A model generated the notes under the pieces. That model did no database searches. It saw only the letters and a program-made list of their open reading frames with translations, and was not told the origin of the DNA. A stretch of 61,757 bases of DNA from NCBI GenBank assembly GCA_035315065.1, contig DATFYM010000038.1, forward strand, positions 1-61,757. Direction: 5' to 3'. Below are positions 8,581 to 17,224 of this stretch, one piece after another. Position 1 is the stretch's first letter. Each line of letters opens with the position of its first letter. Source of the stretch: DATFYM01 sp035315065 (GTDB lineage: Bacteria > Acidobacteriota > Terriglobia > UBA7540). Made by a program: the position numbers and the translations under genes.

Positions 8581-9974
8581 GACTCCGTCATCCGCAGCAG
8601 TCCCACACTAAGTTCCTCAGCGAGGCGCCAGATGCTTCCGGCGCCAACGGTCAGAATCAAGTCGCCAGGTTGCACTTCCGCCAGCAATTCGCGGATAACT
8701 TCGTCTTCCGACGGCGCATACCGGCCGCAGTCGAAGCCCAGTTCCCGCATCCGCTCCACCAGGCGCTGCGAGGTGATGCCGAGTATCGGCTGCTCACTCG
8801 CAGCATAAATGTCCAGGACGTAGACCCTCTCGCAACCCTCGAAGCAGCGGGCAAAGTCGTCCATCAAAAATTGGGTGCGGGTGTAGCGATGCGGCTGAAA
8901 CACCACCCAGACTCGTGCGTCCGCCCGCACTACCAGACGCGCTGTCGCCAGGGTGACACGAATCTCAGTGGGATGGTGGCCGTAATCGTCAACGATCATC
9001 ACCCCGCCACAATTCGCCTTCACCTGAAACCGGCGGTCGGCCCCACGAAATCGCCCCAGGCCATCGCGGATTTCGTCCGCCGTCAGCTCGAGTTTCAGAC
9101 CGACAGTGACCGCAGCTAGCGCGTTCTGCACGTTGTGCCGGCCCGGCACGCTGAGCGTAAAGCGACCGAGAGCCTTGTCCCCGGCCTGCACGTGGAACGT
9201 TGAACCTCGCGCACTCAGCTCGATGTTCGAGGCCGTCACATCCCCTCCCGCTTCGATCCCGTAAGTCACCACGCGACGGCCGATCCGGGGCAACAGGCGT
9301 TCCATAAGATCACGCCACGGCGGGTCTAGGCAGACGATAACCGCGCCATAGAACGGTACCTTGTTCATGAACCACACAAACGCTGAGGCAATTTCGTCGA
9401 GGTCATGGTAGTGATCGAGGTGTTCACGGTCGATGTTGGTGACTACGGCGATCGAGGGAAGAAGGTAAAGAAAGGAGCGATCACTCTCGTCCGCTTCCAC
9501 TACCATCAACTCGCCCTTGCCCAGGCGGGCGCTGGAGCCGAAGGCGTTAAGGCGCCCGCCGATCACTGCCGTAGGATCAAGCCCGGCCTGCGACAACATG
9601 ACGGCAATCATCGAGGTCGTGGTGGTCTTTCCATGGGACCCGGCCACCGCCACGCTGAACTTCATCCGCATCAGCTCGGCCAGCATCTCCGCGCGCGGGA
9701 TCACGGGAATCTGGAGGTTCCTCGCCTGCTGGATTTCCGGATTGTCCAGCGGAACCGCAGACGACACCACCACCACCTGCGCGTCCTGCACGTTGTCGGC
9801 GCGGTGCCCTTCGACCACCCGGGCTCCCAGCCGGGCCAAGCGTTCCGTGACGGCCGTGCGCTTGACGTCCGACCCCGAAACGGTGAAGCCGAGGTTGAGC
9901 AGCACCTCGGCGATACCGCTCATGCCGATGCCACCAATGCCGACGAAATGGATCCTTCGAATCTTTCCCAACAT
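8529..9974 (-). CDS. murC: UDP-N-acetylmuramate--L-alanine ligase MurC
   Basis: A 481-residue cytoplasmic Mur ligase. It adds L-alanine to UDP-MurNAc with ATP, the first step in building the peptidoglycan stem peptide. It shows the N-terminal Rossmann motif HFVGIGGIGMSGIAEVL (residues 9-25), the ATP loop SHGKTTTTSMIAVML near residue 113, the ligase segment VVEADESDRSFL near 157, NIDREHLDHYHD near 185 and the C-terminal DDYGHHPTEI near 335. The last 16 or so residues are low complexity and come from a gactgcc repeat. It lies between murG and ftsQ; a 170-base gap with a hairpin element separates it from murG. Confidence 0.97.
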   Translation of the reverse strand: MLGKIRRIHFVGIGGIGMSGIAEVLLNLGFTVSGSDVKRTAVTERLARLGARVVEGHRADNVQDAQVVVVSSAVPLDNPEIQQARNLQIPVIPRAEMLAELMRMKFSVAVAGSHGKTTTTSMIAVMLSQAGLDPTAVIGGRLNAFGSSARLGKGELMVVEADESDRSFLYLLPSIAVVTNIDREHLDHYHDLDEIASAFVWFMNKVPFYGAVIVCLDPPWRDLMERLLPRIGRRVVTYGIEAGGDVTASNIELSARGSTFHVQAGDKALGRFTLSVPGRHNVQNALAAVTVGLKLELTADEIRDGLGRFRGADRRFQVKANCGGVMIVDDYGHHPTEIRVTLATARLVVRADARVWVVFQPHRYTRTQFLMDDFARCFEGCERVYVLDIYAASEQPILGITSQRLVERMRELGFDCGRYAPSEDEVIRELLAEVQPGDLILTVGAGSIWRLAEELSVGLLRMTESSQQSAVGSRQSAVENG

Positions 9975-10011
9975 AGCGACTTTCGGAGAATTGCCGATTG
10001 CAAGAGAAGAA

Positions 10012-10121
10012 ACGCATCCACAGATTACGCAGATTTCACAGACTCATGATAAGAAGGCGTGAAGCAAATTGTGCTGTTCTTACCCTGTATCTGTGTAATC
10101 TGCGAAATCTGTGGATTGTCT
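10012..10121. repeat. Inverted pair of iterated words between murG and murC
   Basis: Arm one (10013-10048) has words such as cagatta and cagattt. Arm two (10085-10121) has the inverse (aatctg, aaatctgtgg). The arms are about 35 bases long and 37 bases apart, so transcripts of either strand could form a long imperfect hairpin inside the dcw operon. Confidence 0.6.
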
Positions 10122-10144
10122 TCTTGTCTTGTCATCGTCAATTC

Positions 10145-11284
10145 TTATACCTGACTCGCCACTCCTTCCCCTCCTGCTAAGTCCTCAACCATGTCCGCAA
10201 TGCGCTCGGCGGCCCCCGGTCGAGCCCATAAGCGCGCCCGCTGCTCCATCTGGCGGAGGCGTTGCAGGTCGTCGAGTGACCTCCAAATCTCGCCGAGCAG
10301 CCGCTCCGGCGTCAACTCTGCTTGTTCGATCACCCGCGCCGCCCCAGCTCGCTCGGCCACGCGCGCGTTGGCCGACTGGTGGTGCTCGGCCGCGGCAGCG
10401 AACGGGATAAAGATCGAGGCTTTACCTGCCGCCGCCAATTCAGCCACCGAGAGAGCCCCGGAACGCGAGACCACAAGGTCCGCCCGCGCGAGCACCGCGG
10501 GCACGTCGTCGATAAACGGGATGACCTCAAGCATCAGTCCCTCTTGCCCCAAACACGCTTCGCAGACCCGGCTGTACTCGCGCTCTCCCGTTTGATGGAT
10601 CCATCTCAGGCTGGCCGCCCGCGATCCGCACTGCGAGAGGGCCTTCACCACGCAATCGTTGATAACCTTCGCTCCCTGGCTGCCTCCCAGGATCAAGACG
10701 GTGAACGGCGGCAGGTGGTCTTTGGTCGGAACCTGACCGAAAGCTTTCCGGATGGCGTGGCCAGTGACCACCGCCTTGGTGCCGTAGAACGGAGCGGCCT
10801 CCTCGAACCCCACCGCTGCCAGGCGAGCCACCGGCGCCAGCATTCGGTTGGTGAAACCCGGCACCGCGTTCGGCTCAATCAGCAACGTCGGAATGTCGCG
10901 CAACGCCGCCTCCAACATCACCGGCCCGGCTCCATAGCCGCCGACCCCCACCACCACGTCCGGCTGGAATTCAGTCAACACTCTCGCCGCTTCGATGAAG
11001 CTCTGCGGGAGCACCAGCAGGTTCTGCAGCTTCTTCCACCATCCTATCCCGACCAGCCCTGCCGCCGCTACGTTCCGGAGGCGATATCCCGCGGCCGGAA
11101 TCAACCGTTGTTCCAGCGGGCGGCCGGTCCCGATAAATTCGATGCGGGATCGGGTCTCGCCCGAATGGCGCGAGGCGTCGTCGTGAGTCCAACGCGCTCG
11201 CAGTTCGTCCGCCACGGCCAGCGCCGGAAAGATGTGGCCGCCCGTTCCTCCGGCCGCCATCAGCACCCGCCGCGTCCCTGGCAT
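10145..11284 (-). CDS. murG: UDP-GlcNAc transferase MurG (lipid II synthase)
   Basis: A 379-residue peripheral membrane glycosyltransferase (GT28, GT-B fold). It transfers GlcNAc to lipid I on the cytoplasmic face, giving lipid II. Recognisable features are the N-terminal glycine-rich loop MAAGGTGGHIFPALAVAD (residues 9-26), the second loop GVGGYGAGPVMLEA near 115, LILGGSQGAKVIND near 200 and the sugar-nucleotide site SRSGALSVAELAAAGKASIFIP near 280. An internal insert (RWTHDDASRHSGETRS, about 33-48) slightly lengthens the loop after the first helix. ftsW ends 16 bases upstream of its start, so the two are almost certainly cotranscribed. Confidence 0.97.
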   Translation of the reverse strand: MPGTRRVLMAAGGTGGHIFPALAVADELRARWTHDDASRHSGETRSRIEFIGTGRPLEQRLIPAAGYRLRNVAAAGLVGIGWWKKLQNLLVLPQSFIEAARVLTEFQPDVVVGVGGYGAGPVMLEAALRDIPTLLIEPNAVPGFTNRMLAPVARLAAVGFEEAAPFYGTKAVVTGHAIRKAFGQVPTKDHLPPFTVLILGGSQGAKVINDCVVKALSQCGSRAASLRWIHQTGEREYSRVCEACLGQEGLMLEVIPFIDDVPAVLARADLVVSRSGALSVAELAAAGKASIFIPFAAAAEHHQSANARVAERAGAARVIEQAELTPERLLGEIWRSLDDLQRLRQMEQRARLWARPGAAERIADMVEDLAGGEGVASQV

Positions 11285-11300
11285 TTCGACTCACCGTAGC

Positions 11301-12395
11301 TCAACTCGCGTGCCGCGAAATATTGAGCAGGATACCCACGGCCAGCAGGTTCATCAGCAGCGACGACCCACCGTAGCTGACCAGTGGCAGCGCGATACCC
11401 TTGGTGGGCATCAGGCCCACCACCATGGTCAGGTTAACCAAGGCTTGCCCCACCAGCAGCACGGTGATCCCAATCGCCAGCAGACGCCCGAACTCGTCGG
11501 GGCATCGCGCCGCCGCCCGCAAGCCACGCCAGAGCAGGACCGCAAACAGCGCCAGCAGTGCCACACAGCCGAGGAATCCCAGCTCCTCTCCGATCACCGC
11601 AAAAATAAAGTCGGTGTGCGGCTCGGGCAGATAGAACAGCTTCTGCTTCCCGGCCATGTAGCCGACCCCGTCGATGCCGCCGCTGCCGACGGCAATCCGC
11701 GCTTGAATGATCTGGAAACCCTTGCCCAGCGGATCCGCATCCGGGTTCAGGAAGGCAAGCCAGCGCCGGAGCCGGTAAGGCTCAAGGTAGATAAGCGAGC
11801 CAACCACCGGAACGGCGGCCATGACCCCTCCGGCGAAATAACCCCAGTGCAGCCCCGCGGCAAAAAGCATGGCAGCAAGAATCAGGGCGATGGTGAGCGA
11901 AGTACCAAGATCGGGCTCTGCCAGCACCAGGGCAATGCTCAGCCCGGCGACGAGCGCCACTGGCAAAAGCGTGTGCTTCAAGTCGTCAACGGAGTCTTTG
12001 CGGAGGTCCAGAAACCAAGCCAGGAATATCACCAGAGCAACCTTGGAAAGCTCCGAGGGCTCGAAACCCAGCCCGCCGGGGAAATGCAGCCACCGATGGG
12101 CATGATGACTCGAACTCCCGAAAAACACCAGGATCAGTAGCACCACCTGCAGGCTTAGCGCTGGAAATACCACCAAGGGGCGCGCCAATCGGCGATAGTC
12201 CACGTTCATCATCATCACCATCAGCCCGAGCCCGACCGCCGCAAAGGCCACCTGCCGGATCAGAAAGTAGTAGCTGCCCCCGGAGAGACCAGACGCAATC
12301 ACCGCCGAAGCGCTGTAAACCATGAGCACCCCGGACAGCACGAGCACCACCCCGGCGCCAAACAGGACCCGGTCGGACGAGACTCTTCGCGCCAT
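11301..12395 (-). CDS. ftsW: Lipid II polymerase FtsW (SEDS family)
   Basis: A 364-residue polytopic membrane protein with about ten transmembrane helices. SEDS proteins polymerise lipid II into glycan strands and act with the class B PBP encoded upstream (ftsI). The ALVLAEPDLGTS and GLMPTKGIALPLVSYGGSSLL segments are FtsW/RodA/SpoVE signatures. GGAGGAGAAGG before the ATG gives a strong ribosome site. FtsW is favoured over RodA by its location between murD and murG and its partnering with ftsI in the same cluster. Confidence 0.95.
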   Translation of the reverse strand: MARRVSSDRVLFGAGVVLVLSGVLMVYSASAVIASGLSGGSYYFLIRQVAFAAVGLGLMVMMMNVDYRRLARPLVVFPALSLQVVLLILVFFGSSSHHAHRWLHFPGGLGFEPSELSKVALVIFLAWFLDLRKDSVDDLKHTLLPVALVAGLSIALVLAEPDLGTSLTIALILAAMLFAAGLHWGYFAGGVMAAVPVVGSLIYLEPYRLRRWLAFLNPDADPLGKGFQIIQARIAVGSGGIDGVGYMAGKQKLFYLPEPHTDFIFAVIGEELGFLGCVALLALFAVLLWRGLRAAARCPDEFGRLLAIGITVLLVGQALVNLTMVVGLMPTKGIALPLVSYGGSSLLMNLLAVGILLNISRHAS

Positions 12396-12465
12396 CGTTC
12401 CTTCTCCTCCTGCAACTCGGACCTTACGATCACAAGCTCGATTGCACCCGAACGCAACCGAGGGC

Positions 12466-14217
12466 TCATCTGGCCGCCGTCTCTTGCCTGTCGGATGCTA
12501 GCGCCGTGGCCAGACGAAACTCAAACGGCATTGGCTCATCGACTGGGTCCTCGACTGGACCCAGCGGCAAGCGATACGGCTCCGTTTCTTCCGCTTCGAC
12601 GATCTGCCATCCTCTTTCAACTTCCTCCGCCGCCACCTCATAAACCATGATGAATTCCGGATAGTGAGTGCGCGGCGCGGGATCCGGCGTTCGGGATTCT
12701 AGATTCGCCCGCGGGGCCGACGCGGTGGGGTGCGGTTCTTCTTGCTGGTCAGGCGAAACCAGGGACCAAACTGGAGCGTCGCCGACGGCAAGCGGCTCTT
12801 TCAACTCCGCCGGCTCCAAAACCGGAAGTCCCAAGCCAGGCTTTTTCCCGGCGCCCGCATCCTCTTCCGCCAAGCGAGCCACCATCACCTTGAACGCCTG
12901 GCCGCGATGTTCGAAATCCTGAAACTGGTCGAAGCTTGAGCAGGCGGGAGCCAGCAAAACCACATCGCCTGGCGCGGCGGATTCAAACGCGCGCCGCACC
13001 GCGGTGTCGATATCGCCAGCGCGGACAATGTCGACCGCGTCCCCCAGCTCACCGGCGATCTTCTCTGCCGCCTCGCCGATCACCAGAACTTCACGGACCC
13101 GGCCTGCAAGCAGCGGCGCCAGCGGCCTGTACGGCGCGCCCTTGTCCTTGCCCCCCATGATGAGGTAGACTCCGCCATCAAAAGCCGAAAGCGCCTTGGC
13201 CGTAGCATCAACGCTGGTCGCCTTGGAGTCGTTGTAGAAGGCAACCTCGCAGATTTCGCGCACGAATTCAAGACGGTGTTCGACGCCCTGGAACTCTCGA
13301 ATCGCTCGGCGGATCGCGCGGAAGTCCGCCCCCAGAACGCACGCGGCCGCAGACGCTGCGAAGACGTTCTCCAAGTTGAAAGCCCCCTTCAGCAGGACGT
13401 CCTTGGGTTCGAAGAGCACCCGCTCCAGGTTTCCCACGCGGTAGACGGCCTGTCCCTCCGAGAGGGACACTCCGGCCGGCAACTCCCGAAGGCGGCTGAA
13501 ATAAACCTTGCGGCTGGCAATCGCCGGCGCCAGGCCCATAACCGTGGGGTCGTCAGCATTGAGCACGGCGTAGTCCTCCGCCGTCTGATTGCGAAAGATC
13601 TGTGCCTTGGCGGCCACATAGGTTTCAAAGGACGAATGGCGGTCCAGATGATTGGGCGTCAGATTCAGCAACACGGCGACGTGAGGACGCAAATGCTGGA
13701 CGGCTTCGAGTTGAAAGCTGCTCATTTCCGCCACCGCGATCGTTTCCGGACCCGCCTGTTGGGCCAACGAGATCAGCGGCACACCGATGTTCCCACCAAC
13801 AAGGGTCGGCAGACCGGAAGCCTGAAGCATCCGGCCCAGCAGGGTGGTGGTGGTGGTCTTTCCGTTCGTCCCCGTCACTGCTGCCAGCTTTCCTTTCAGA
13901 AACCAGCTCGCCACCTCCACTTCGGGAAGGGTGGGAATCCTTCGCTCGCGCGCCGCCCGGAGCAGGGGGTGATCCCAAGGGACTCCTGGGCTGGTCACGA
14001 TCAGCTTCTGCCGCAAGAAAGTCTCCCGGCGATGCAGGCCGAGTTCCAGCCCGATTTGCTCGGCTACCAGCTCCCCGATCGCCTCGGAGAAAGCAGCAGG
14101 CGGACGCGAATCAGTGACGGTGACGACAGCGCCACACCGCCGCAGTTGGTGGGCGGCAGCACGCCCGCTGCGGGCCAAACCCACAATCAGCACGCGCTTG
14201 CCTCGAACGTCCATCAT
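12466..14217 (-). CDS. murD: UDP-MurNAc-L-alanine--D-glutamate ligase MurD with C-terminal extension
   Basis: A 583-residue Mur ligase; the usual length is about 450. The core shows VLIVGLARSGRAAAHQL (residues 9-25), the ATP loop VTGTNGKTTTTTLLGRML near 114, NLTPNHLDRH near 185, and YNDSKATSVDATAKAL near 327, all typical. The core ends near residue 450 with FKVMVARLAEE. It is followed by about 130 residues rich in Pro, Glu and Ala, without a recognised domain, containing a YEVAAEEVERGWQIVEAEE segment that may form a short helix. The extension is unusual. The start is the first of two adjacent ATG codons with AGAGG upstream. The first 107 bases overlap the 3' end of a small RHH gene. Confidence 0.93.
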   Translation of the reverse strand: MMDVRGKRVLIVGLARSGRAAAHQLRRCGAVVTVTDSRPPAAFSEAIGELVAEQIGLELGLHRRETFLRQKLIVTSPGVPWDHPLLRAARERRIPTLPEVEVASWFLKGKLAAVTGTNGKTTTTTLLGRMLQASGLPTLVGGNIGVPLISLAQQAGPETIAVAEMSSFQLEAVQHLRPHVAVLLNLTPNHLDRHSSFETYVAAKAQIFRNQTAEDYAVLNADDPTVMGLAPAIASRKVYFSRLRELPAGVSLSEGQAVYRVGNLERVLFEPKDVLLKGAFNLENVFAASAAACVLGADFRAIRRAIREFQGVEHRLEFVREICEVAFYNDSKATSVDATAKALSAFDGGVYLIMGGKDKGAPYRPLAPLLAGRVREVLVIGEAAEKIAGELGDAVDIVRAGDIDTAVRRAFESAAPGDVVLLAPACSSFDQFQDFEHRGQAFKVMVARLAEEDAGAGKKPGLGLPVLEPAELKEPLAVGDAPVWSLVSPDQQEEPHPTASAPRANLESRTPDPAPRTHYPEFIMVYEVAAEEVERGWQIVEAEETEPYRLPLGPVEDPVDEPMPFEFRLATALASDRQETAAR

Positions 14218-14401
14218 GAGGACCTCTGCCGCCCCAGCCGGCTCTGGCCGTTGTGGCGGAATGCGCGTCCAGGATTTCGGATACGATCTCCGAGACGGAC
14301 CGCCGCGCCTCCCGCGCCAGCCGCCGCGCCCGGAGCAACGTTCGGCGGTTGAGAGTAAGGCTCACCCGCGTCGGATTCCGAAACGACTTAGGCCGTGCCA
14401 T
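14111..14401 (-). CDS. Small ribbon-helix-helix (CopG-like) protein overlapping murD
   Basis: A 96-residue ORF whose first 55 residues look like a ribbon-helix-helix DNA-binding protein: a basic N-terminus, a short strand RVSLTLNRR, a helix with LLRARRLAREARRS and a second helix VSEIVSEILDA. The remainder (from about residue 62) is Gly/Arg-rich and is read in another frame of the murD 5' end, so it is probably uninformative coding sequence. The gene would start 63 bases after mraY. No good ribosome site is visible. The first 61 codons lie in otherwise empty space, which argues for a real gene, and a regulator or antitoxin-like role is possible. It could instead be a chance ORF. Confidence 0.45.
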   Translation of the reverse strand: MARPKSFRNPTRVSLTLNRRTLLRARRLAREARRSVSEIVSEILDAHSATTARAGWGGRGPHDGRSRQARADCGFGPQRACCRPPTAAVWRCRHRH

Positions 14402-14464
14402 GGCTTGTTAATGCGTATTTTATGCGCAGAAATCTCTTTCGTCAAACGTCATTTGCCCTTACCG

Positions 14465-15595
14465 TTACCGGAGCTTCAAGGTGGTCAACGCAAACAGGGC
14501 GAATACGAGCGCCGTGATCCAAAAACGAGCGATAATCTTCGATTCCTTCCAGCCTACGAGCTCGAAATGGTGATGGATCGGCGCCATCTTGAAGATTCTT
14601 TTCCGTCGCAACTTGTACGAACCGACCTGAAGGATCACCGAGAGGGCCTCAATCACGAAAATCCCGCCGATGAACGGCAGCAGCAGTTCCTGCTTGATAA
14701 TCACGGCCACGGCGGCGATGGCGCCGCCCAACGCGAGCGAGCCCACGTCGCCCATGAATATTTCCGCCGGGTAGGCGTTGTACCAGAGGAAGCCGAGGCT
14801 CGAACCCACCATCGCGCCGCAGAAAACGGTGAGTTCCGCCACGCCCGGCAGGTGGCCGACGTCGAGATAGCTGGCCCACACCGCATTTCCGGAAACATAG
14901 GTAAGCACCGTGAGGCCGGAAGCGGCAATCAGGACGCAGCCGATGGCGAGGCCATCCAGGCCGTCCGTCAGGTTGACCGCGTTGGATGACCCCACCAGAA
15001 GCAAAATCACGAAAACGATGAAAGGGGCAAAGGCCAAGACATAGGTCCACGGGTTGCGTAAGAGCGGGTCGATCAGAAAATCCGGGCGGAAGCGTTTGAA
15101 AAACGGAAAAGTGATGTCCGTCGAATACTCGCCGCGGGCTGTCAAAAGTATCAGGGCCACGACGAAGAGGAAGCTCACCAGAATCTGAAGCAGAAACTTC
15201 GCGCGCGCCGTCAGGCCCAGGTTTTGTCGCCGGCGGACCTTCTGGTAGTCGTCGTAGAAACCAATGGCGCCAAAGGCCACCAGCACGGCGAGCGCCAGCC
15301 AGATGAAGACGTTGCTCAGATCGGCCCACAGCAGCGTCGGCACCACGATGCACAGGTTGATGAGCACGCCGCCCATGGTCGGCGTCCCCGCCTTGGACTG
15401 ATGCGACTGGGGGCCGTCCTCACGGATGTACTGAGCCACTTGAAACTGGCGTAGTTTCCGGATCACCCAGGGTCCCAGGACGAGCGAAAGAAACAACGCG
15501 CTCAGGCTCGCATACGCCGTCCGAAATGTGATGTAGTGAAAAAGATTGAAGAGCTTGATCCGCGTGTGAAACTCGAGATAGAGGTAATAAAACAT
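14465..15595 (-). CDS. mraY: Phospho-MurNAc-pentapeptide translocase MraY
   Basis: A 376-residue integral membrane enzyme with about ten helices. It transfers phospho-MurNAc-pentapeptide from UDP to undecaprenyl phosphate, giving lipid I. Diagnostic segments are GTPTMGGVLI near residue 70, the catalytic Asp pair in GFYDDYQKVRR near 112, NAVNLTDGLDGLAIG near 195, the Mg-binding MGDVGSLALGG near 275, and the C-terminal MAPIHHHFELVGWKE. It lies 32 bases after murF. Identification is certain. Confidence 0.98.
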   Translation of the reverse strand: MFYYLYLEFHTRIKLFNLFHYITFRTAYASLSALFLSLVLGPWVIRKLRQFQVAQYIREDGPQSHQSKAGTPTMGGVLINLCIVVPTLLWADLSNVFIWLALAVLVAFGAIGFYDDYQKVRRRQNLGLTARAKFLLQILVSFLFVVALILLTARGEYSTDITFPFFKRFRPDFLIDPLLRNPWTYVLAFAPFIVFVILLLVGSSNAVNLTDGLDGLAIGCVLIAASGLTVLTYVSGNAVWASYLDVGHLPGVAELTVFCGAMVGSSLGFLWYNAYPAEIFMGDVGSLALGGAIAAVAVIIKQELLLPFIGGIFVIEALSVILQVGSYKLRRKRIFKMAPIHHHFELVGWKESKIIARFWITALVFALFALTTLKLR

Positions 15596-15611
15596 GAAAT
15601 CGTCCGGTAGC

Positions 15612-15706
15612 AGCCATCAGCTATCAGTCATTCAGCTCCCAGCTCAAAAGCGCTCCCTCGGTTGCCGAGTGCTGACGGCTGATGGCCGAAAGCTGATGGC
15701 TGACTC
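15612..15706. repeat. Iterated-word element between murF and mraY
   Basis: Arm one (15612-15640) has words such as atcagct. Arm two (15668-15703) has the inverse (agctgat, ggctgatgg). The second arm is the 3' coding end of murF (tail SAFGHQPSALGNRGSAF). Confidence 0.55.
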
Positions 15707-17115
15707 TCGCGCAATAACTCGATCACCGTCTCCAGGTGGACCCCGCGTGATCCTTTCACCAGGATCACATCGCCGGGGCGGACGACGCCGCGACAGAATC
15801 GCCCGGCCTCGGCGGCGGCGGCGAAGAAACGCGCCTGTCCCGAAGGCATCCCGGCAGCAACCGCGCCCTCCACAAAACACTCCGCGTCGCCCTGCACGCC
15901 GATAAGGAGATCGACGCCGCGCTCCGCCAACCGGCGACCGATCCTTCGGTGCAACTCCGGCGAGTCCGCACCCAGTTCCAGCATCTGCCCCGCCACCACG
16001 ATCCGGCGAGCGGCCCCGGGCCAGGCGACAAGCACATCCAGCATCTGCTCCATCGCCCGTGGGTTTGAGTTATAGGAGTCGTTGATGACAACAGCGCCTT
16101 CCGCGAGTCTCACGATCTCGGTTCGCTGATACAACGGCTGAAAATGACGGAGCGCTTCAACGACATCACGCAATGGAATATCGAAGACTTCGGCCACCGC
16201 AACGGCTGCCAGTGCGTTCTCCACGTTGTGGCGGCCCGGCAACGAAAGGTCAAACTCTGTCGCGCCCCGGGGCGTTCGTACACTGAAGACGCTTCTGGGA
16301 ACATCGGGCTCCTGACCCGGCTCTAGCCGAAAGTCCCGGGCTCGGATTTCGGCGCCTTCGCCAAAACCAAAAGTGATAATCCGGCCGGTAAAGCCCTCGC
16401 CAAAGCGGCGCACTCGCTCATCGTCGAAGTTCAAGACGGCCGTGGCTGGGCATTTCAAGTTTTCGATCAGCTCGCGCTTGGCGCCGGCGATGGCGTCTAC
16501 CGAACTGAAGAACTGCAGGTGAGCGGCGGCCACGTTGGTGACCACTCCGATCTGCGGCTCCGCGAGCCGCGCTAAGTGGGCGATCTCTCCCGCCGCCGAC
16601 ATGCCCAACTCCAGCACGGCTGCTTCGTGAGCGGGTTGCAAAGCCAGTAACGCCAGCGGCACTCCATACTGGTTGTTGAGATTTCCCGGCGACTTATGGG
16701 TCGAGCACCGCGTGCCGAGCACTGCCGCAATCAACTCCTTTGTGGTGGTCTTTCCGGTACTGCCCGTTACCGCCACCAGTCGTCGTCCCCACCGTCGTCG
16801 CACCATCCGCGCGAGGTCTTGGAGCGCCGAGGTCGTATCATCAACCGGAATCAGTGCGGAAACCCAGGCGGGTGCACTGGCCCCTCCGGCGGCCAATCCC
16901 GTTGCGAAGCTGCGTTCGACCACCGCTCCGGCGGCACCGCGCCTGAAAGCCTGCGCCACGAAGTCGTGGCCGTCAAAGTGGGGTCCGCGAATAGCAAAGA
17001 ACAGCGAACCGGGGTGGAGCGTGCGGGAGTCGATCGAGTAGTCGCAGGCGATGCACTCCGCCGCGCCGCAAGACGCCCCCAACACGGCCGCTACCTCCCC
17101 CAACGTGAGTTGCAT
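15628..17115 (-). CDS. murF: UDP-MurNAc-tripeptide--D-Ala-D-Ala ligase MurF
   Basis: A 495-residue Mur ligase that adds D-Ala-D-Ala to complete the pentapeptide precursor. The N-terminal domain has the MurF-type DSRTLHPGSLFFAIRG (residues 28-43). The ATP loop VAVTGSTGKTTTKELIAAVL is near 113, the SPGNLNNQYGVPLALL segment, typical of MurF, near 140, VVTNVAAAHLQFF near 190 and the C-terminal VINDSYNSNPRAM near 345. The last about 22 residues are low complexity and come from an iterated repeat. The gene follows murE with a 109-base gap. Confidence 0.97.
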   Translation of the reverse strand: MQLTLGEVAAVLGASCGAAECIACDYSIDSRTLHPGSLFFAIRGPHFDGHDFVAQAFRRGAAGAVVERSFATGLAAGGASAPAWVSALIPVDDTTSALQDLARMVRRRWGRRLVAVTGSTGKTTTKELIAAVLGTRCSTHKSPGNLNNQYGVPLALLALQPAHEAAVLELGMSAAGEIAHLARLAEPQIGVVTNVAAAHLQFFSSVDAIAGAKRELIENLKCPATAVLNFDDERVRRFGEGFTGRIITFGFGEGAEIRARDFRLEPGQEPDVPRSVFSVRTPRGATEFDLSLPGRHNVENALAAVAVAEVFDIPLRDVVEALRHFQPLYQRTEIVRLAEGAVVINDSYNSNPRAMEQMLDVLVAWPGAARRIVVAGQMLELGADSPELHRRIGRRLAERGVDLLIGVQGDAECFVEGAVAAGMPSGQARFFAAAAEAGRFCRGVVRPGDVILVKGSRGVHLETVIELLRESQPSAFGHQPSALGNRGSAFELGAE

Positions 17116-17224
17116 GATTTAGCGAATCCCTTGCTGCGAACAGTTGCTCATGGTAGCAGCCAACGACTCCACTTCTGTAAAACTCGCCCCCGCGCCTCCG
17201 AAACGGCTGTTCGTCACACTCTAC

